Positions 1 through 11,542 of a stretch of DNA of 64,000 nt are shown in pieces. Origin of the DNA: Bidens hawaiensis (lineage: Eukaryota > Streptophyta > Magnoliopsida > Asterales > Asteraceae). Position 1 is the stretch's first letter. Each line of letters begins with the position of its first letter. The notes under the pieces were generated by a model. The model made no database searches. It was not told the DNA's origin and saw nothing but the letters and a program-made list of their open reading frames with translations. The position numbers and the translations under genes were made by a program. The DNA is taken from assembly GCA_021521415.1 (NCBI GenBank), contig JAIQDT010003544.1, positions 186,001 through 250,000 on the forward strand. The letters are read 5' to 3'.

Positions 1-881
1 GTGAATTCTGGTGTAAGTGCTTGTGAACATCTCCTTACAGTGATTGCAAGCCCACTATTTTATACCTCCTAGATTCTTATTATATCCCACACCATGGAAT
101 GTTACTTCACCAAGTAGTGGCGTAGATGAATCTTTCTCAACTTTTGATTGACTTTCACTTGTTGTTGCTGATGAATGAACTGCCTCATTATCATCAACGT
201 CAATGTAAGTACGTTGAGTCTCACTTACATGTGTCTCGCTTTCATCTATTGTTTTCTTGTGATTGAGATTGACTTCCAAAAGCCATTTGAGAAATTGGAT
301 ATGAAATAGAAGTATAGATTATAGAACTGCTTGTTTTTTGAGAGTGAAATTAGAGATACATCTTATGCAATAAAAAAAAGACTTTAATTCGGAAGGAAAT
401 CGAAGAGTTATGAGCGCGGATTGGGTTTGGACTGCGGAGCAGCATTCCAGAAATCCCTCCCATACAATCCCACCGTTCCATAGCGATTTTGGTTAAACAT
501 AAATAAGGTTCAAGGTTAGAAACCCAAACCTACAAGTTAAAAGATGCACGTCTAACCAAAAAGCCAATGCGTTAGCTTGACTGTCAATTTTGATTAAAAC
601 CTTTTTGACATAGGATTGTCTCTTTTCATCTATGTTTTAACCCTAATTAATCTTCCTCATTGGCCTATGATAAAAATGGAGTTCATGTAGAAATTGACAA
701 TGCCATCTTTTATGATTATATTCATTAGTTGTTAATTAATAAGCAGCAATTATAATATGCATACGTCGTATTGTTGGGTATGTTCTTATTTTAATAATTA
801 GATTCAGTTGTAATCAAAATTTAGTTTGTATTGGTTATAGCAGTGGAAACAATATATTAAACAAGGAGTTGTCTCATAAGT
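1..881. other. AT-rich intergenic DNA, no recognisable gene
   Basis: The only open stretch of any length is a 74-codon minus-strand frame at 55-279, rich in Ser, Thr, Glu and Asp. I do not recognise it, and it has no visible domain or splice context. The rest is AT-rich with stops in all frames. Confidence 0.4.
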
Positions 882-2014
882 TGTAACAACTCGGGTTTCA
901 AACTGATATTCTATAGTCGTTACCCGAACCCGTATTCTTAACCTTAACCGCGACCCGTTTATCTTTCTTGCACCGAAATTTGCGGACATTAATCAAATCT
1001 GATTTGGTAGATCATTACTAACCAAAAATAGACAACCGAATTCGTCTAATTAAAGAAAACGATCTATTACATACGAATTGAGATATCAATAAAACCCGTC
1101 TCTACCTTTATAGCATTACACCATCTAGGGTTCATATAATTACAATTAAACTTTCCTGCACCGTCGCCTGGACCTCGAGATTAAAACCCCTATGGTTAAT
1201 AAGATTAACGTGGTCTGCAAGGATCGTTACCGGTCATCGTTTATGCCGTCATTCGTGGTTAGCCGTTCTCCATCAATACACAATCAGTTCTGGTAATTAG
1301 TTTATGTCTCGAGTTCGTTTCTGTCCATAATTTATTAACCCTAACACCATTTAATCTTACAACGAACGATTTGAACAATTACAGATTCTAGGGTTTATCA
1401 ATCTAATTGGTTAATAGCAGTTCTTTTATTTAAGTTATTATTTCTGGTCCTTACCCATCTGGCACACCAGTCCAGTTGGCTGGTGTGGGTGTGTTAAATC
1501 TTTGTGTCGGCTGCTACCTAGTTTCGAGTCACAGTGGCTTTTGTTATTTTATTTTTCAATTGGTTTTCTTTATGTTTATAACTAATTCTAATTGATAGTA
1601 GCTAATAAAACAAACTTGATTTTATCAAACCGACACCTTAAAGTTTTACGCTTCCTGGCAAATAATCTTGTTATTTATACTATATATAATACACCAAACA
1701 AGGGCAAATTAAGACATTTGATTTTAAGAGTTTTACAAGTGTTAATACATAAAGTACATGTGTAATTAGGGGTATACTTGTCTTTTAAACACAAATCACC
1801 CAACTTACAAGTTTGCATCCTCATCTTTAACCATATTCTTTTTTTAATTTCAATTTTCAACCAACTTCTCACTCATGATTTTTAAACGACGATAAGTTTT
1901 TCATACGTTAGTATTTTTGTAAAAATATTGCACCATAAAAACGAGTATTTTATTCTCTTTAATTTGAGTATAATATTGTTATAAATTTTTCCATTAAAAA
2001 GTTAATATGTTACG

Positions 2015-2372
2015 TAGGGATGTTTAATGCCGGTTTTGATTATTTTTAAGTTATAAGCCTGTGAGTCCAACCGTTAGTACCCATCTTTTGTCATCCAAAA
2101 CCAAAATTAAACCATTGAAAATTGAAACCAAACTGTTATTAACGGTCCGGTTCTGGTTTGGTTTGGTTTGATTTAACAGTTTAAGCTTTGATAATAAAAT
2201 TTGTTTAAAATAATTATTAATTTAACCGTATCATCAATTCCAACTAAGTCAAAATATGATACTTGAAATGATAAAGGAAGTAAAAAACAACCGACTGAAA
2301 GTAAAAAACTCAGCGATGAAACCAAACCGCTGACCGGTTTAAGGTTTTAAATCGAACCATGAACACTCATAA
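2015..2372. mobile_element. hAT-like MITE with TAGGG end and AACCGGTT-type core
   Basis: The left end TAGGGATGTTTAATG faces a right end that reads TTATGAGTGTTTATGG on the other strand (from the better-preserved second copy of that end; the first copy has TTCATGG). The flanks are ATGTTACG (2007-2014) and TTGTTACG (2373-2380), an 8-bp duplication with one mismatch. The core repeats GGTTTGGTTTGG, ACGGTCCGG, CCGGTTTAA and similar strings that pair with one another. It lies inside the solo LTR, and its right half was later tandemly duplicated. Compare the elements at 6301 and 55442. Confidence 0.55.
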
Positions 2373-2668
2373 TTGTTACGTGACTAAAATTAAACCATTG
2401 AAAATTGAAACCAAACTGTTATTAACGGTCCGGTTCTGGTTTGGTTTGGTTTGATTTAACAGTTTAAGCTTTGATAATAAAATTTGTTTAAAATAATTAT
2501 TAATTTAACCTTATCATCAATTCCAACTAAGTCAAAATATGATACTTGAAATGATAAAGGAAGTAAAAAACAACCGACTGAAAGTAAAAAACTCAGCGAT
2601 GAAACCAAACCGCTGACCGGTTTAAAGTTTTAAATCGAACCATAAACACTCATAATTGTTACGTGACT
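2103..2668. repeat. 283-bp direct tandem duplication (2 copies)
   Basis: Bases 2103-2385 are repeated at 2386-2668 with about three substitutions read by eye (for example ACCGTATC versus ACCTTATC). The unit covers the right part of the TAGGG element, its target-site duplication and five bases beyond, so the duplication happened after that insertion. Confidence 0.9.
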
Positions 2669-2689
2669 AATAGGGTTCGCGTATAAAGA

Positions 2690-2718
2690 CCCGCTGCATC
2701 GCGCGGGCACTCGTCTAG
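2690..2718 (+). mobile_element. Helitron-like 3' terminus (hairpin plus CTAG)
   Basis: A 5-bp stem CCCGC/GCGGG (2690-2707, loop of 8) is followed 7 bases later by CTAG (2715-2718), and the next base is T. A short GC-rich hairpin about 10 bases before a terminal CTRR, with a 3' T flank, is the signature of Helitron 3' ends. No Rep/helicase gene and no firm 5' end were found, so any element here is non-autonomous or a remnant. Confidence 0.45.
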
Positions 2719-2719
2719 T

Positions 2720-3280
2720 AGATTATATATATATGTGTGTGTGTATAATTTGTAAGTATTATAAGTATTTATTAGCAATGAGTAAATTTATAAAAACCCG
2801 ACATCATTATTTGTGATTTCTCGTCGTTGATAAACTCACTTATATTTATTTTATATATTATACATACTAAACGTATTAAATAGATCTAAACGAAATATTT
2901 ATTTATATTCTACTACATATTATATTTAATTAATAACACATTATTATTATGATCATCTATCTATTTATACACTAGTATTTTATAGTTACTCAAATAACTA
3001 TAAGTATATTTTATATTAAAATTATTTATTTAAATTATGTATTTATAAGTCTAATTATTTGATTTTATCAAGGATACGTAATGGTGATCCAATAAAATAA
3101 TAAAAGTAATAATTCTTTAAAATTATAACAATAATAATGGTTTGCAATAATATTAATAATAGCAATAGTAAACAATCGCTCAATCCATAATCACAACATA
3201 ACTTCAATCACATCGAAATCTTAATTTCCTTAACTCATGTTATATCATTTATAACTAACTTATATTATCCTATTTAACTA
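2720..3280. other. AT-rich filler inside the solo LTR
   Basis: Contains a short (TA)n(TG)n tract at about 2724-2745 and otherwise AT-rich sequence without coding potential. It is counted as part of the interrupted solo LTR. Confidence 0.5.
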
Positions 3281-4382
3281 GGAATCCTTGTTGGTGTATC
3301 CCGAAGGGTTCATCATTCACACATCATCATCTTTATTTTGTTCATCCGATCAGGTGAGTAATCACTCCCCTATTTTACTTGTTTTCAAATGTTTTGGGGA
3401 CACTTGCGTACCATTTATCATATTATTTATCTTATTATTTCTCAAACGCAAACTGTGATCTTTGTGTTGTGTATCAATTGAATGATTGACTGTTACTTGC
3501 TATTTGCTTACTTGAATCGCATTCGGAGAGGTCCAACATAATCTCATTATAGTATGATCATACGACCGTCGTAGTGGCCGGAGCCCCATCGCATTGGCAA
3601 TGGTTTCACCGACACCTCATTTTTGGTAACCAATGCCCATTCGCATGACAACGGTTTAGCCCTTTCTTTATGGTTGATTGTTTATGTATGTGCTACGGTT
3701 TAATTGTTTATACTCACAGATAACAGTTTTGTCTATTTTTATTCACTTATATCATTATATATTATTATCACTTTTGTTTGTGTCAAATCTGGTGATCTAT
3801 TCACTCAACATGTGTTGTTGACAAACATATATTTTTTTCGCATTTGCAGGTTATAGATTTGGATTGGTTATAGAACTGAAGCTCACATAGAGATGACTTT
3901 AGGATAAAACATATACAAGAATAGTTGGTTTTGTATTTGTAATTTTCTTTATTTTTTTGTTGTATATGGATATTGTTTGATAATAAATAAATTAATTAGT
4001 TATTGTCGCTTTATAATTTCATGATAGTAACCTTTTGAGCTGTGACAATCAGTTCACGCTCCGGCATTTCCGCCGTAGGTTGGGGTGTGACATAAGTAAA
4101 ATACAAACTTCACATATTTCATTATAATTGAAATACTATTTACAGACACCTCAAGCTTAGCTCATCTTTTTAAATAGAAATACAGTTGCCCGAAGTTGCC
4201 ACGAACGCTTGTGTATGCCATATGAAACATCTCGACCTTGTTTTTAACTTCTCTCCGCTAGGGGTGCGCAAAAACATCCGAATCCAAAACTAATGATGCT
4301 AATGTCACTCATACCAAAGCTAACCAACAACATCTCGAGAGATCCGAATCCAAATAATGCTAATGTCATTATTTGTTCTTTC

Positions 4383-5069
4383 CTAGTGTCCTAAAACCGA
4401 CGCCGCAAAATCTCCTCTCTCGGCTTTTTTCTGAGCCCTAGCAACATATAAAACCTTTGAACCTGCATTGAGACAAACAAAATAGAAAATTTAAAATCAA
4501 AATGTTGAAACTTGATTACATGCATAATCCCTCACAAGATAACATAAGATCATAACATACCAAGATTCAATCCGTTCATATCTTCTACCACCTTGCATGC
4601 ATCATCCGCGCTTTCATAATTTACGAAACCAAATCCCTTGAAACGCCATTTTCATCTCTTGCTATAGCCCGGATAACAATTTTTCCAAACTTGGCAAAGC
4701 GATTCTCAAGGATTTCTTCTGTCATATCTTTTTCGACTCTTGATGTGCATATTTGTGTACTTGATATCAAGATTAGGTGATGTGCGTTCACTTTTCATGA
4801 ACTTCCCAACATATCTATAAGAAAATAAGATAAAGTGAAATTAACCAACAATTAATCATGCACCATTTTCATAATAAAAGACAGAAATATAAGTATGTGT
4901 AAAACACGACATACATCTGTTGGCCTCCAACATCAGTCCCATTGAGTTTCTCAATAGCACTGCTCTTACCGTCCTCGAGGGTAACCACTTTGCAAGACAA
5001 AATGTTACCAAACGGTTTGAAGAGTTCTTGAAGTAGAACATCGTCAATTGACTCGTTCAAATTCTGCAA
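4383..5069 (-). pseudogene. Poly(A)-binding protein fragment pseudogene (RRM2-RRM3 part), introns retained
   Basis: Three exon-like blocks read on the minus strand. Block 1 (about 5066-4913) gives part of RRM2, with FGNILSCKV and AIEKLNGTDVGGQQ; about 16 residues are missing between them. It ends at a GTATGT donor. Block 2 (about 4816-4562) starts after a TTTTCTTATAG acceptor and gives YVGKFMKSER, FAKFGKI, then FKGFGFVNYES (RRM3); it carries two frameshifts, one just before VEKDMTEE and one after ARDENG, and ends at GGTATGTT. Block 3 (4462-4383) follows a TGCAG acceptor and reads SKVLYVARAQKKAER, then diverges to a stop. The order and introns match cytoplasmic PABPs, which bind mRNA poly(A) tails. 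Frameshifts, the internal deletion and missing ends make this a decayed gene piece. Because introns are present it is not a processed copy. Confidence 0.8.
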
Positions 5070-6300
5070 CGAAATACAAATATAGAAAACTAATTAATTA
5101 GATTCAAAACAGCAGTTTAACACTTGATATTCTCATGTCCAAATAACCAATTTTGATTAAATAATAATAATAATAAAAACAAAACATTTGTTTCACTTAT
5201 CAGTCTTTTTCATTAAAAAGTAAAACTTTGACCCAAAAATGTAACCTAAATCAAACAAATCACAAATTTTAATCTCATGATGCAACCTTTTCAGCTATAT
5301 CCTAATTCTTTCTTTCATTTATCCGGATTTTCATTAAAGAAAATAAACATCTGGAAGCATTACAAATTATGTCAAACAAAACCTACACACCATATACAGT
5401 ATATTCTACAGTCTGTATCTATTGTTTGTATATGATGAAATAATTAATTGTCTACATTTCTGTATGTGCATGTGGGACACGCAGAGGTAACTTATGAAAA
5501 ATATGGCATAAAATTGACAATGATACCCTTCATTAGTTAATGAAAAGAAATATAAATGTGAAACTTTAATAAAGGGGCATAACTGTCATTTTGGTCCATC
5601 TTCAGTTTATTGATTTTTTGTATCCCACGTAAAATAATATCAAAACCTTTACGTAAAACCACCTGGTATACAAAATAAGGTTTCTTGCACTTTCGAGCCT
5701 ATCTGCAATCTAACACCATGCAATTGAACCAAATATAAGTTGCCGAGAAGGTTTGATGTTTGGGATTGAGTTTGAAAATATTACTGGCTTTTTGAAAAAA
5801 TTAATAAGTTAAAAGATGTTTGGACATTAATTTTTTTATTTTAGCTTTTTGAAAAAGTCAAAAAGCAGTTTTCTAAAAGCCAAAAATTCTGGTTTTTGAA
5901 AAAGTCAATAAGTTACTTAACCCTAAACATTATAGTCAAGTAATAAATTGAATGAAAATAGGCAAACTACAGTCTGAAATGAATAGAATATGTGTCATAT
6001 ATCAATATGCATAATCAATAATACCTATTTAAACGAATCAACCCATGGATAGCACGAAACTGTACCTATTGAAATCAATTGGAAAAACAAAGCATGAGCG
6101 TTGAAACTGATACCTGTGTTGTTGAATCTAAAATTAATGAAGTTGAGGAGGATGACGAAGATGAGACCATTGTTACAGGAAGAAAAAGTGACGTGGCTAG
6201 GGTTTTGCAAAACAAAGGACGATATCATTTTTTAAGAAGTTATGATAAGGACGATATCATTTAAAATTGAAGCAATCGGGTAGCTTGATAGGATGGGGAG
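5070..6300. other. Intergenic DNA with a foldback fragment and a short acidic ORF
   Basis: About 5745-5935 holds partly self-complementary runs (CTTTTTGAAAAAGTC and relatives) typical of decayed MITEs. A 61-codon plus-strand frame at 6079-6264 encodes an acidic run (VEEDDEDE). It has no recognised domain and I would not call it a gene without transcript support. Confidence 0.4.
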
Positions 6301-6717
6301 TAGGGGTGCTCAAAATCGAATATCCGGACTATCGGATAGTGGATTTCACTATCCGCGTATGAAATTTCGGATATCCAACAGGATAGTGAACCAAATACCC
6401 GAATTATCAGAAAAAATTAATAGTTATAAAAAAAATTAAGAACTACTTTTAAATTTCGGATATCAGAACTATCCAAAATATACGAAAAATTATCCGAAAA
6501 ATTATTCGAAATTTTCCAAAATATCCAAAAATTATCTGAAATTTATAAATAATATTTATTATTTAATAACTAAAAAAATATTTTGGATAGTTCGGATATC
6601 CGAACTAGATCAATATACGAATCCGAAAATTTGGATATCCGAGATTCGGATATCCAAATTTTCAGATAATTCGGATACAGATTTTTGGGTGCGTACTCAG
6701 AATTTTTGAACACCCTA
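6301..6717. mobile_element. hAT-like MITE with TAGGG ends and GGATATCC-type palindromic core
   Basis: The ends TAGGGGTGCTCAAAATC (left) and TAGGGTGTTCAAAAATT (right, other strand) are inverted repeats. The flanks are ATGGGGAG (6293-6300) and GTGGGGAG (6718-6725), an 8-bp target duplication with one mismatch, as made by hAT transposases. The 417-bp interior is almost entirely repeats of TATCCGAA, GGATATCC and variants, so either strand can fold extensively. It has no coding capacity. Confidence 0.7.
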
Positions 6718-6725
6718 GTGGGGAG

Positions 6726-7760
6726 CGACAAGAACGCGGCACCTCATCTTTTTTAGGCAATTATATTGATTGATAGATTATTAAAATTTAGGGTTTTATT
6801 AGACGAGCCAACGAGTCGAGCCAATATTGAGCCACGAGTCGTACCAACCTTGGCTCGAGCTCGGCTCATTTAGAAATCTAGCCAAAGCAGCTCATTAAAA
6901 TTCGAGCTTTTGAACAGCCATAATTTAGACAAGTAGTAAACAATTTCCAACATAATTTGAATGGTTTTAGATTATACCTTTTCGAGTATATAGTTTGAAA
7001 ATGCTATAACCAATCAACATGTTATATGATGAGCGAGTAACACCAAATTAACCTGACATTTAAAATAATCAAAACAAGTAGAAAAGGCATACTCATCAAA
7101 ATTGTGTACATGTCAAATAACAAACCGAAAACTTTTTGCTATAAAATTTTGTTTCATTTGTTTGGTGTATAATCTCTTTGATTATCAAACCAATATGAGA
7201 TTGTGTGACTCTTAATTACTACAACACCAACATCTATGCATATAAGTCCATAAAATTACTAAAACCAAAACTTGCAAAATGATAATTTTAAAAATCATAG
7301 TTGATTTTGATAAATGTAAAGAATCACATTGTGATGAAAATAAGAGAATATAAAATAAATAAAAGTGCTTACATCGTTACTTAAAAATAGACGTTGTCTT
7401 TGTATCGGGATGTGATGGAAAACAACGACGTGGCGGCGATTAAATTATAATAGTTTTATTGGATTTAGATTCGTTTAAATAGAGTGTATGGGGTTACCCT
7501 AATTCTAGTTTTAATAAGCACCTTGAACATTTTAAAAGTGTTCTATTACAACCCATCTAGTATAGGAAATAACATTTTGATATGTCATAATACAAATTAT
7601 GTTCTTATTATTTTTTTAATAATCTCATATCTAAAAATCTGATTATCTTATCTTTGTTAATTTCATATTTACCCCTAACTAAATTTTGTATATTTGTTAT
7701 ACCCATTTTTATTTCATTATGACTACTAATGTATCATCCTATTATTCTAACCGCAACTAA
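6726..7760. other. Intergenic DNA with a degenerate GAGCTCG-type repeat
   Basis: At 6800-6920 there are repeated CGAGCC, CTCGAGCTCGGCTC and GAGTCGAGCC strings, the remains of a palindrome-rich repeat. The remainder is AT-rich without open frames. Confidence 0.4.
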
Positions 7761-8649
7761 GATGATGTTTGTTTTTTAAGATAAAAAATGTCGGCAATCT
7801 GATTTCATCTGATTTTATATATGCAATTGAAAATTTGGTTTGAAGGTCTGCAATCTGAAAACATAATACTGTTTGTTTTATAAACTGGATATCGTCTACC
7901 TATCATATATATCACAATATATAGAAGCCATTTAACGTTTGTAGACTGCTAAAATAATTGGTGGTGGTGTACGGCCTATGGAAGTGGATGGTGGTGGACG
8001 ATTGGTGGTAGGCGGTGGACACTGGGTGGTGGTGATAGACGGTTATGGTGGGTGGTGGACGGTGGTAGTGGACGGTGATGGTAGCCGACGGTGGGTAATG
8101 GTGGTGATGGACGATGGTGGTGGGTGGTTTGATGTGGTGGTGGCGGTGGGTGGTGGTGGACGGTGGTTTTGGCCGACGGTGGGTGGTGGTGGTGGTGACC
8201 AGTGGTTGTGGTGGATGGTGGGTGGTGGTGGTGGATGGTGGTGATGGGTGGTGGTGGCAAACAGTGGGTTGTGGTCGACGGTGGGTAGTGGTGGTGATGG
8301 ACGGTGGCGGTGGTGGGTAGTTGACGGTGGTGGTGGCGGATGGTAGGTGATGGGTGGTGGTGGCGGCGGCGGCGAACGATGGGTGGGGGTGGTGGAGGCA
8401 GACGGTAGGTGGCGGTGGACGGTGGGTGGTGGTGGTAGCGCACGGTGGGTGGTGGTGGTGGTTGACATTGGATGTTGGTAGGATGATAAGAAGTGTGAAG
8501 AAGTGTGAATATGGTGGATATTAGCTTATTATTTAAGATCATATAAGCAGTTTTTAGATCTTAAAAAAAAACGTTCTTCAAGAACTTATGTCCGCGTGCC
8601 CGCAAACATAATCCTCCTGCAGACGTTTGAAGCAAAAACAAACACAACC
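7761..8649. mobile_element. PIF/Harbinger-like MITE containing a GGTGGY minisatellite
   Basis: The ends GATGATGTTTGTTTTTT (left) and GGTTGTGTTTGTTTTTG (right, other strand) match at 13 of 17 positions. TAA flanks both sides (7758-7760 and 8650-8652), the target duplication of PIF/Harbinger elements. The centre is a G-rich minisatellite (7955-8470). No transposase is present. The element is almost the same length as the one at 58375-59264 and carries the same kind of minisatellite. Confidence 0.5.
7955..8470 (+). repeat. GGTGGY minisatellite
   Basis: About 515 bp of GGTGGT, GGTGGA, GACGGT and GGCGGT units with strong G over C skew. Long open frames here (His/Pro-rich on one strand, Gly/Val/Trp-rich on the other) come from the triplet-like repeat and are not genes. 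Confidence 0.9.
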
Positions 8650-8754
8650 TAAGTGTATTAGTGCTTTTTTCTAAAGTTTTAGTGTATAGATGAAGATATA
8701 TAAGCACTTTAATTAGTGAATTTTGTTCGTTGCATGTTATCAAACACGGGTGTT

Positions 8755-10443
8755 TGTGACTTGATAAAATTAATGACAGATATGTTTACACATGAGGGTA
8801 TGATAGTCATAAAAGAACAGGGTTAAAAATGAAACTTTTAGAATTCAAGATCAATCGCGCTACGCGGCGGATCAAAAGGAGATCCACCGCGATAAGCGAT
8901 AGTTGTTTTACAAAACACGAGAAAAGGTTGGGTTCGCGCTACGAAAAAACCATGTCGCTAATCATCACGATACGCGACGTGGTCTCCACGGTCATCAGAC
9001 ACGTGGTGCACCACGTGGCATGATTTGACATGCCATGTAGCGCCACGTGGCACGTGTAGAGTGACGATGCAACCCTAATGGGTCTACGTCACGCTACGCT
9101 AAGAAGTTTTGTCTGTCGCAATACGAGACTGATTAAAATAATTAATGTCGGTTAACGGATCTGTCGCGCTACGCAATGGAGCCTTTCCTTCTCCATCGCG
9201 ATACACGACGAACTTCAAAATTTTGCCTATAAATAGAAAGTTCGGGCTCTGCAATTGTGCATCTCAAATCACTTATATCTCTCTAGCAATTCACCTCAGG
9301 AATCGTGTTTGGTCCCGACTTTCTGACGGTTTGATTTCTCGAAGTACGTGTAAGTTCCGACGTTTTCTTTCAAATACCCAATGACTAGTAGGAGTGCCGC
9401 TTGCTTGAAGCCTAGGCATTTCATTCAGAATACCCGCTTAAGGTAGGGGTTCTGCTTAAATATTTGTTATAAAGGTTTAGACCTTTGTCGGGGGTATAAC
9501 TCATGCCTTGATAAAAAATTGAAGTTAAATATAGCTTTTCATAAGTCTAAGGTATAGTTAAAATATTGTTTCTTTATATTTAGAAACATAAAGTTTTACA
9601 CGCCTGAGGTGTAGTTAAATTAATGTTTCTTCTTGAAGAAAAAACATAATATTTGTGATTCTTCATGAAGAAAAAATGCACCACATAAAATAAAGAGAGA
9701 CTAATGGTCCAAATGTTTTATAAACAAATGATTTATCAAGGTAAATTTTATACAAAACAAACTAAAGGTGCGAAGCTAGCTCTTTTAATCTAGATATTTA
9801 TACAAGGTTATTCTTGTAGTATATACCCGAGGCACCTTCATGTGATAAATCAGTGAAAGCGATGATCATAACAAAGGTGAATACGCTCATATCTTTAAAA
9901 CTCTTTAATCAAGTCATTTATCCAAAAACCAAAGTTTACATTGGATAATGTATCCCTAAAACTTTAATATCTTCTAGAAATTTGGCTGGTTATACTTGTA
10001 TTTGGATCCTTACATATGTGGGCAGAGAGTACACATGTCCCACCACATGTGGTACCATGTCCTATTCTCAATGATCCAGTCTATAGGGTTGAACTAATGT
10101 GATATAATTGGTACTTTGGTCTAGAGGCTGCTGATTGTTTCGAGTATGCGCTAAAAGTTTTCATAAATGTTTTATAGGTAATCAAGAATAGATGTTGGGA
10201 GATGGTGGCTAGACATTAGACGATCTGATGACTCTTTTGAAGTTTTATATTATAAAATGATGTAAATTATGGTTTTTTCAATCAAACTCCTTTGTAATCG
10301 TATCGGGTATTTAATTCCCGACTTGTGAAGTATAATATTTTAATAAACAAAAGACTTATGCTTTTAAACCTTAAACTCTGATAATTTACAAAATATGTAC
10401 CAACCATTGGTCACACGCCTAAACCCTAAGTTGAGGTGTGACA
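8755..10443 (+). mobile_element. LTR-like sequence with CGCTACGC motifs and TATA box (boundaries approximate)
   Basis: The sequence may start at TGTGACTTG (8755) and ends GGTGTGACA (10443), like the solo LTR at 882. It contains many CGCTACGC and CGCGATACGCGAC strings (8855-9210), then a TATA box CCTATAAATAG (9226-9236) and a leader-like region. The TATA lies about 470 bp in, as in the copy at 45986. No matching target duplication was found for this start, so the left boundary is provisional. No gag or pol follows. Confidence 0.4.
9227..9236 (+). promoter_or_regulatory. TATA box in the LTR-like sequence
   Basis: CTATAAATAG is followed about 30 bases later by a plausible start region. It is probably the retroelement promoter; no host gene follows. 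Confidence 0.4.
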
Positions 10444-10904
10444 CCCACTTTTTCAGTTTAGATAATGTTACGTACTACACGGGTTGAACAATGTAAATTA
10501 TACAAATACTAATTTATAAATAAAATAATCTTAAATATATATATATATAAACAAAACCTCTAGTAAACGGGTTAGTTGGTTCGTTTCGGGTAAAACGAGT
10601 AGTGTTCAGTCTGTGAAAAGAACGGGTAAACGAAGTCGGTTTTGCATGAAACTTAGTAGGATAGTAAATCAGACCTTATTATGTGAGAAAAATGTAAACT
10701 ATAACATTAACAAGTTGTTTGGAATGAGATGTGACAAACGGGAGACGTTTGGACCGTGTTAACGCAAGGAAACAAGGTAGTTATAGACCAAGGCTAGTTC
10801 CTTATACAAAATAGGCAAGTCGAGTCGAAAGGAAAGGCTGGAAAGTGATGAAAATACAACCATATTCGAATCGGGTCCTTAGAAGACCTGAATCAAAGGA
10901 ATGC

Positions 10905-11100
10905 AATCGAATCGAATGTGTGATTCGATTCGAATAGAATCTACCATTCAAATAGAAAGTCCATTCGAATATAATCTAACATTCGAATAGAAAGTCCATT
11001 CGATTAGAAAATCCATTCGAATGGAAAGTCCATTCGAATAGAATCTACCATTCGAATAGAAAGTCCATACGAATAGAACTGTGGATTCGATTAGAATAGC
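10905..11100. repeat. Minisatellite built on CCATTCGAATAGAAAGT
   Basis: About ten imperfect units of roughly 17-18 bp, each with the palindrome ATTCGAAT, alternate between GAAAGTCCATTCG and GAATCTACCATTCG forms. It lies in non-coding sequence just left of a second minisatellite. Confidence 0.85.
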
Positions 11101-11440
11101 CCAGACTTAGAAGTTTCTGATGAAACCTTAATGATATGGGTAGGGTTAGTTAATTGATACGTGTAATTGTTATACAGTTAGCCGAGCCCAGTTAAAGAAA
11201 GGAATTACTATAAATTCAGAAAGAAACAGGACCCAGGTGAGTTTCTAGCCCCATTTTTCTTGTTATGTTTTTGGAGCTATGTGCATACTCAATGTGATTA
11301 GTTAATACACTTACCTTAAGTGATAAGTGTATGATATATGAAGTATGAATGAAGTATGTATGCTATTGTAAAGATTGAAAGTATGTATGAAAGTTTATAA
11401 TTATAAAGATAAATAAAGGTAAGGTATGGTTGCATGGCAG

Positions 11441-11542
11441 AAAAGGGAACCGAGCCCTAATAATACTCGAGGAAGAAGGGAACCGAACCCTAATAATACT
11501 CGAGGCGGAAAGGGAACCGGGCCCTAATAATACTCGAGGAAG
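11441..11542. repeat. 34-bp tandem repeat, three copies
   Basis: Units start at 11441, 11475 and 11509, each containing GGGAACCG, GCCCTAATAATACTCGAGG or close variants. Spacing is exactly 34 bp. Confidence 0.9.

Larger units (their letters stand above)
882..4092 (+). mobile_element. Solo LTR-like element with TAAGT target-site duplication, carrying later insertions
   Basis: The element starts TGTAACAACTCGGG and ends GGTGTGACA, the TG...CA form of an LTR. The 5 bases before it (877-881) and after it (4093-4097) are both TAAGT, a 5-bp target duplication. Start, end and internal motifs (GCATTCGGAGAGGTCC near 3520 and a TTTCCGCC tract near 4067) recur in the copy at 45986-47963. This copy is longer, 3211 versus 1978 bp, because it holds at least the TAGGG element at 2015, a tandem duplication and Helitron-like material. 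No gag or pol is visible, so a solo LTR is the simplest reading. The boundaries and TSD are seen directly; the superfamily (probably Ty3) is inferred. Confidence 0.65.

Noticed and set aside
7976..8542. Long His/Pro-rich frame (188 codons) and Gly/Val/Trp-rich frames on the other strand
   Set aside because: All lie in the GGTGGY minisatellite; several frames are open at once because the repeat lacks stops. No protein-like organisation.
9145..9384. 79-codon plus-strand frame
   Set aside because: Spans the TATA box and leader of an LTR-like sequence; not coding-like.
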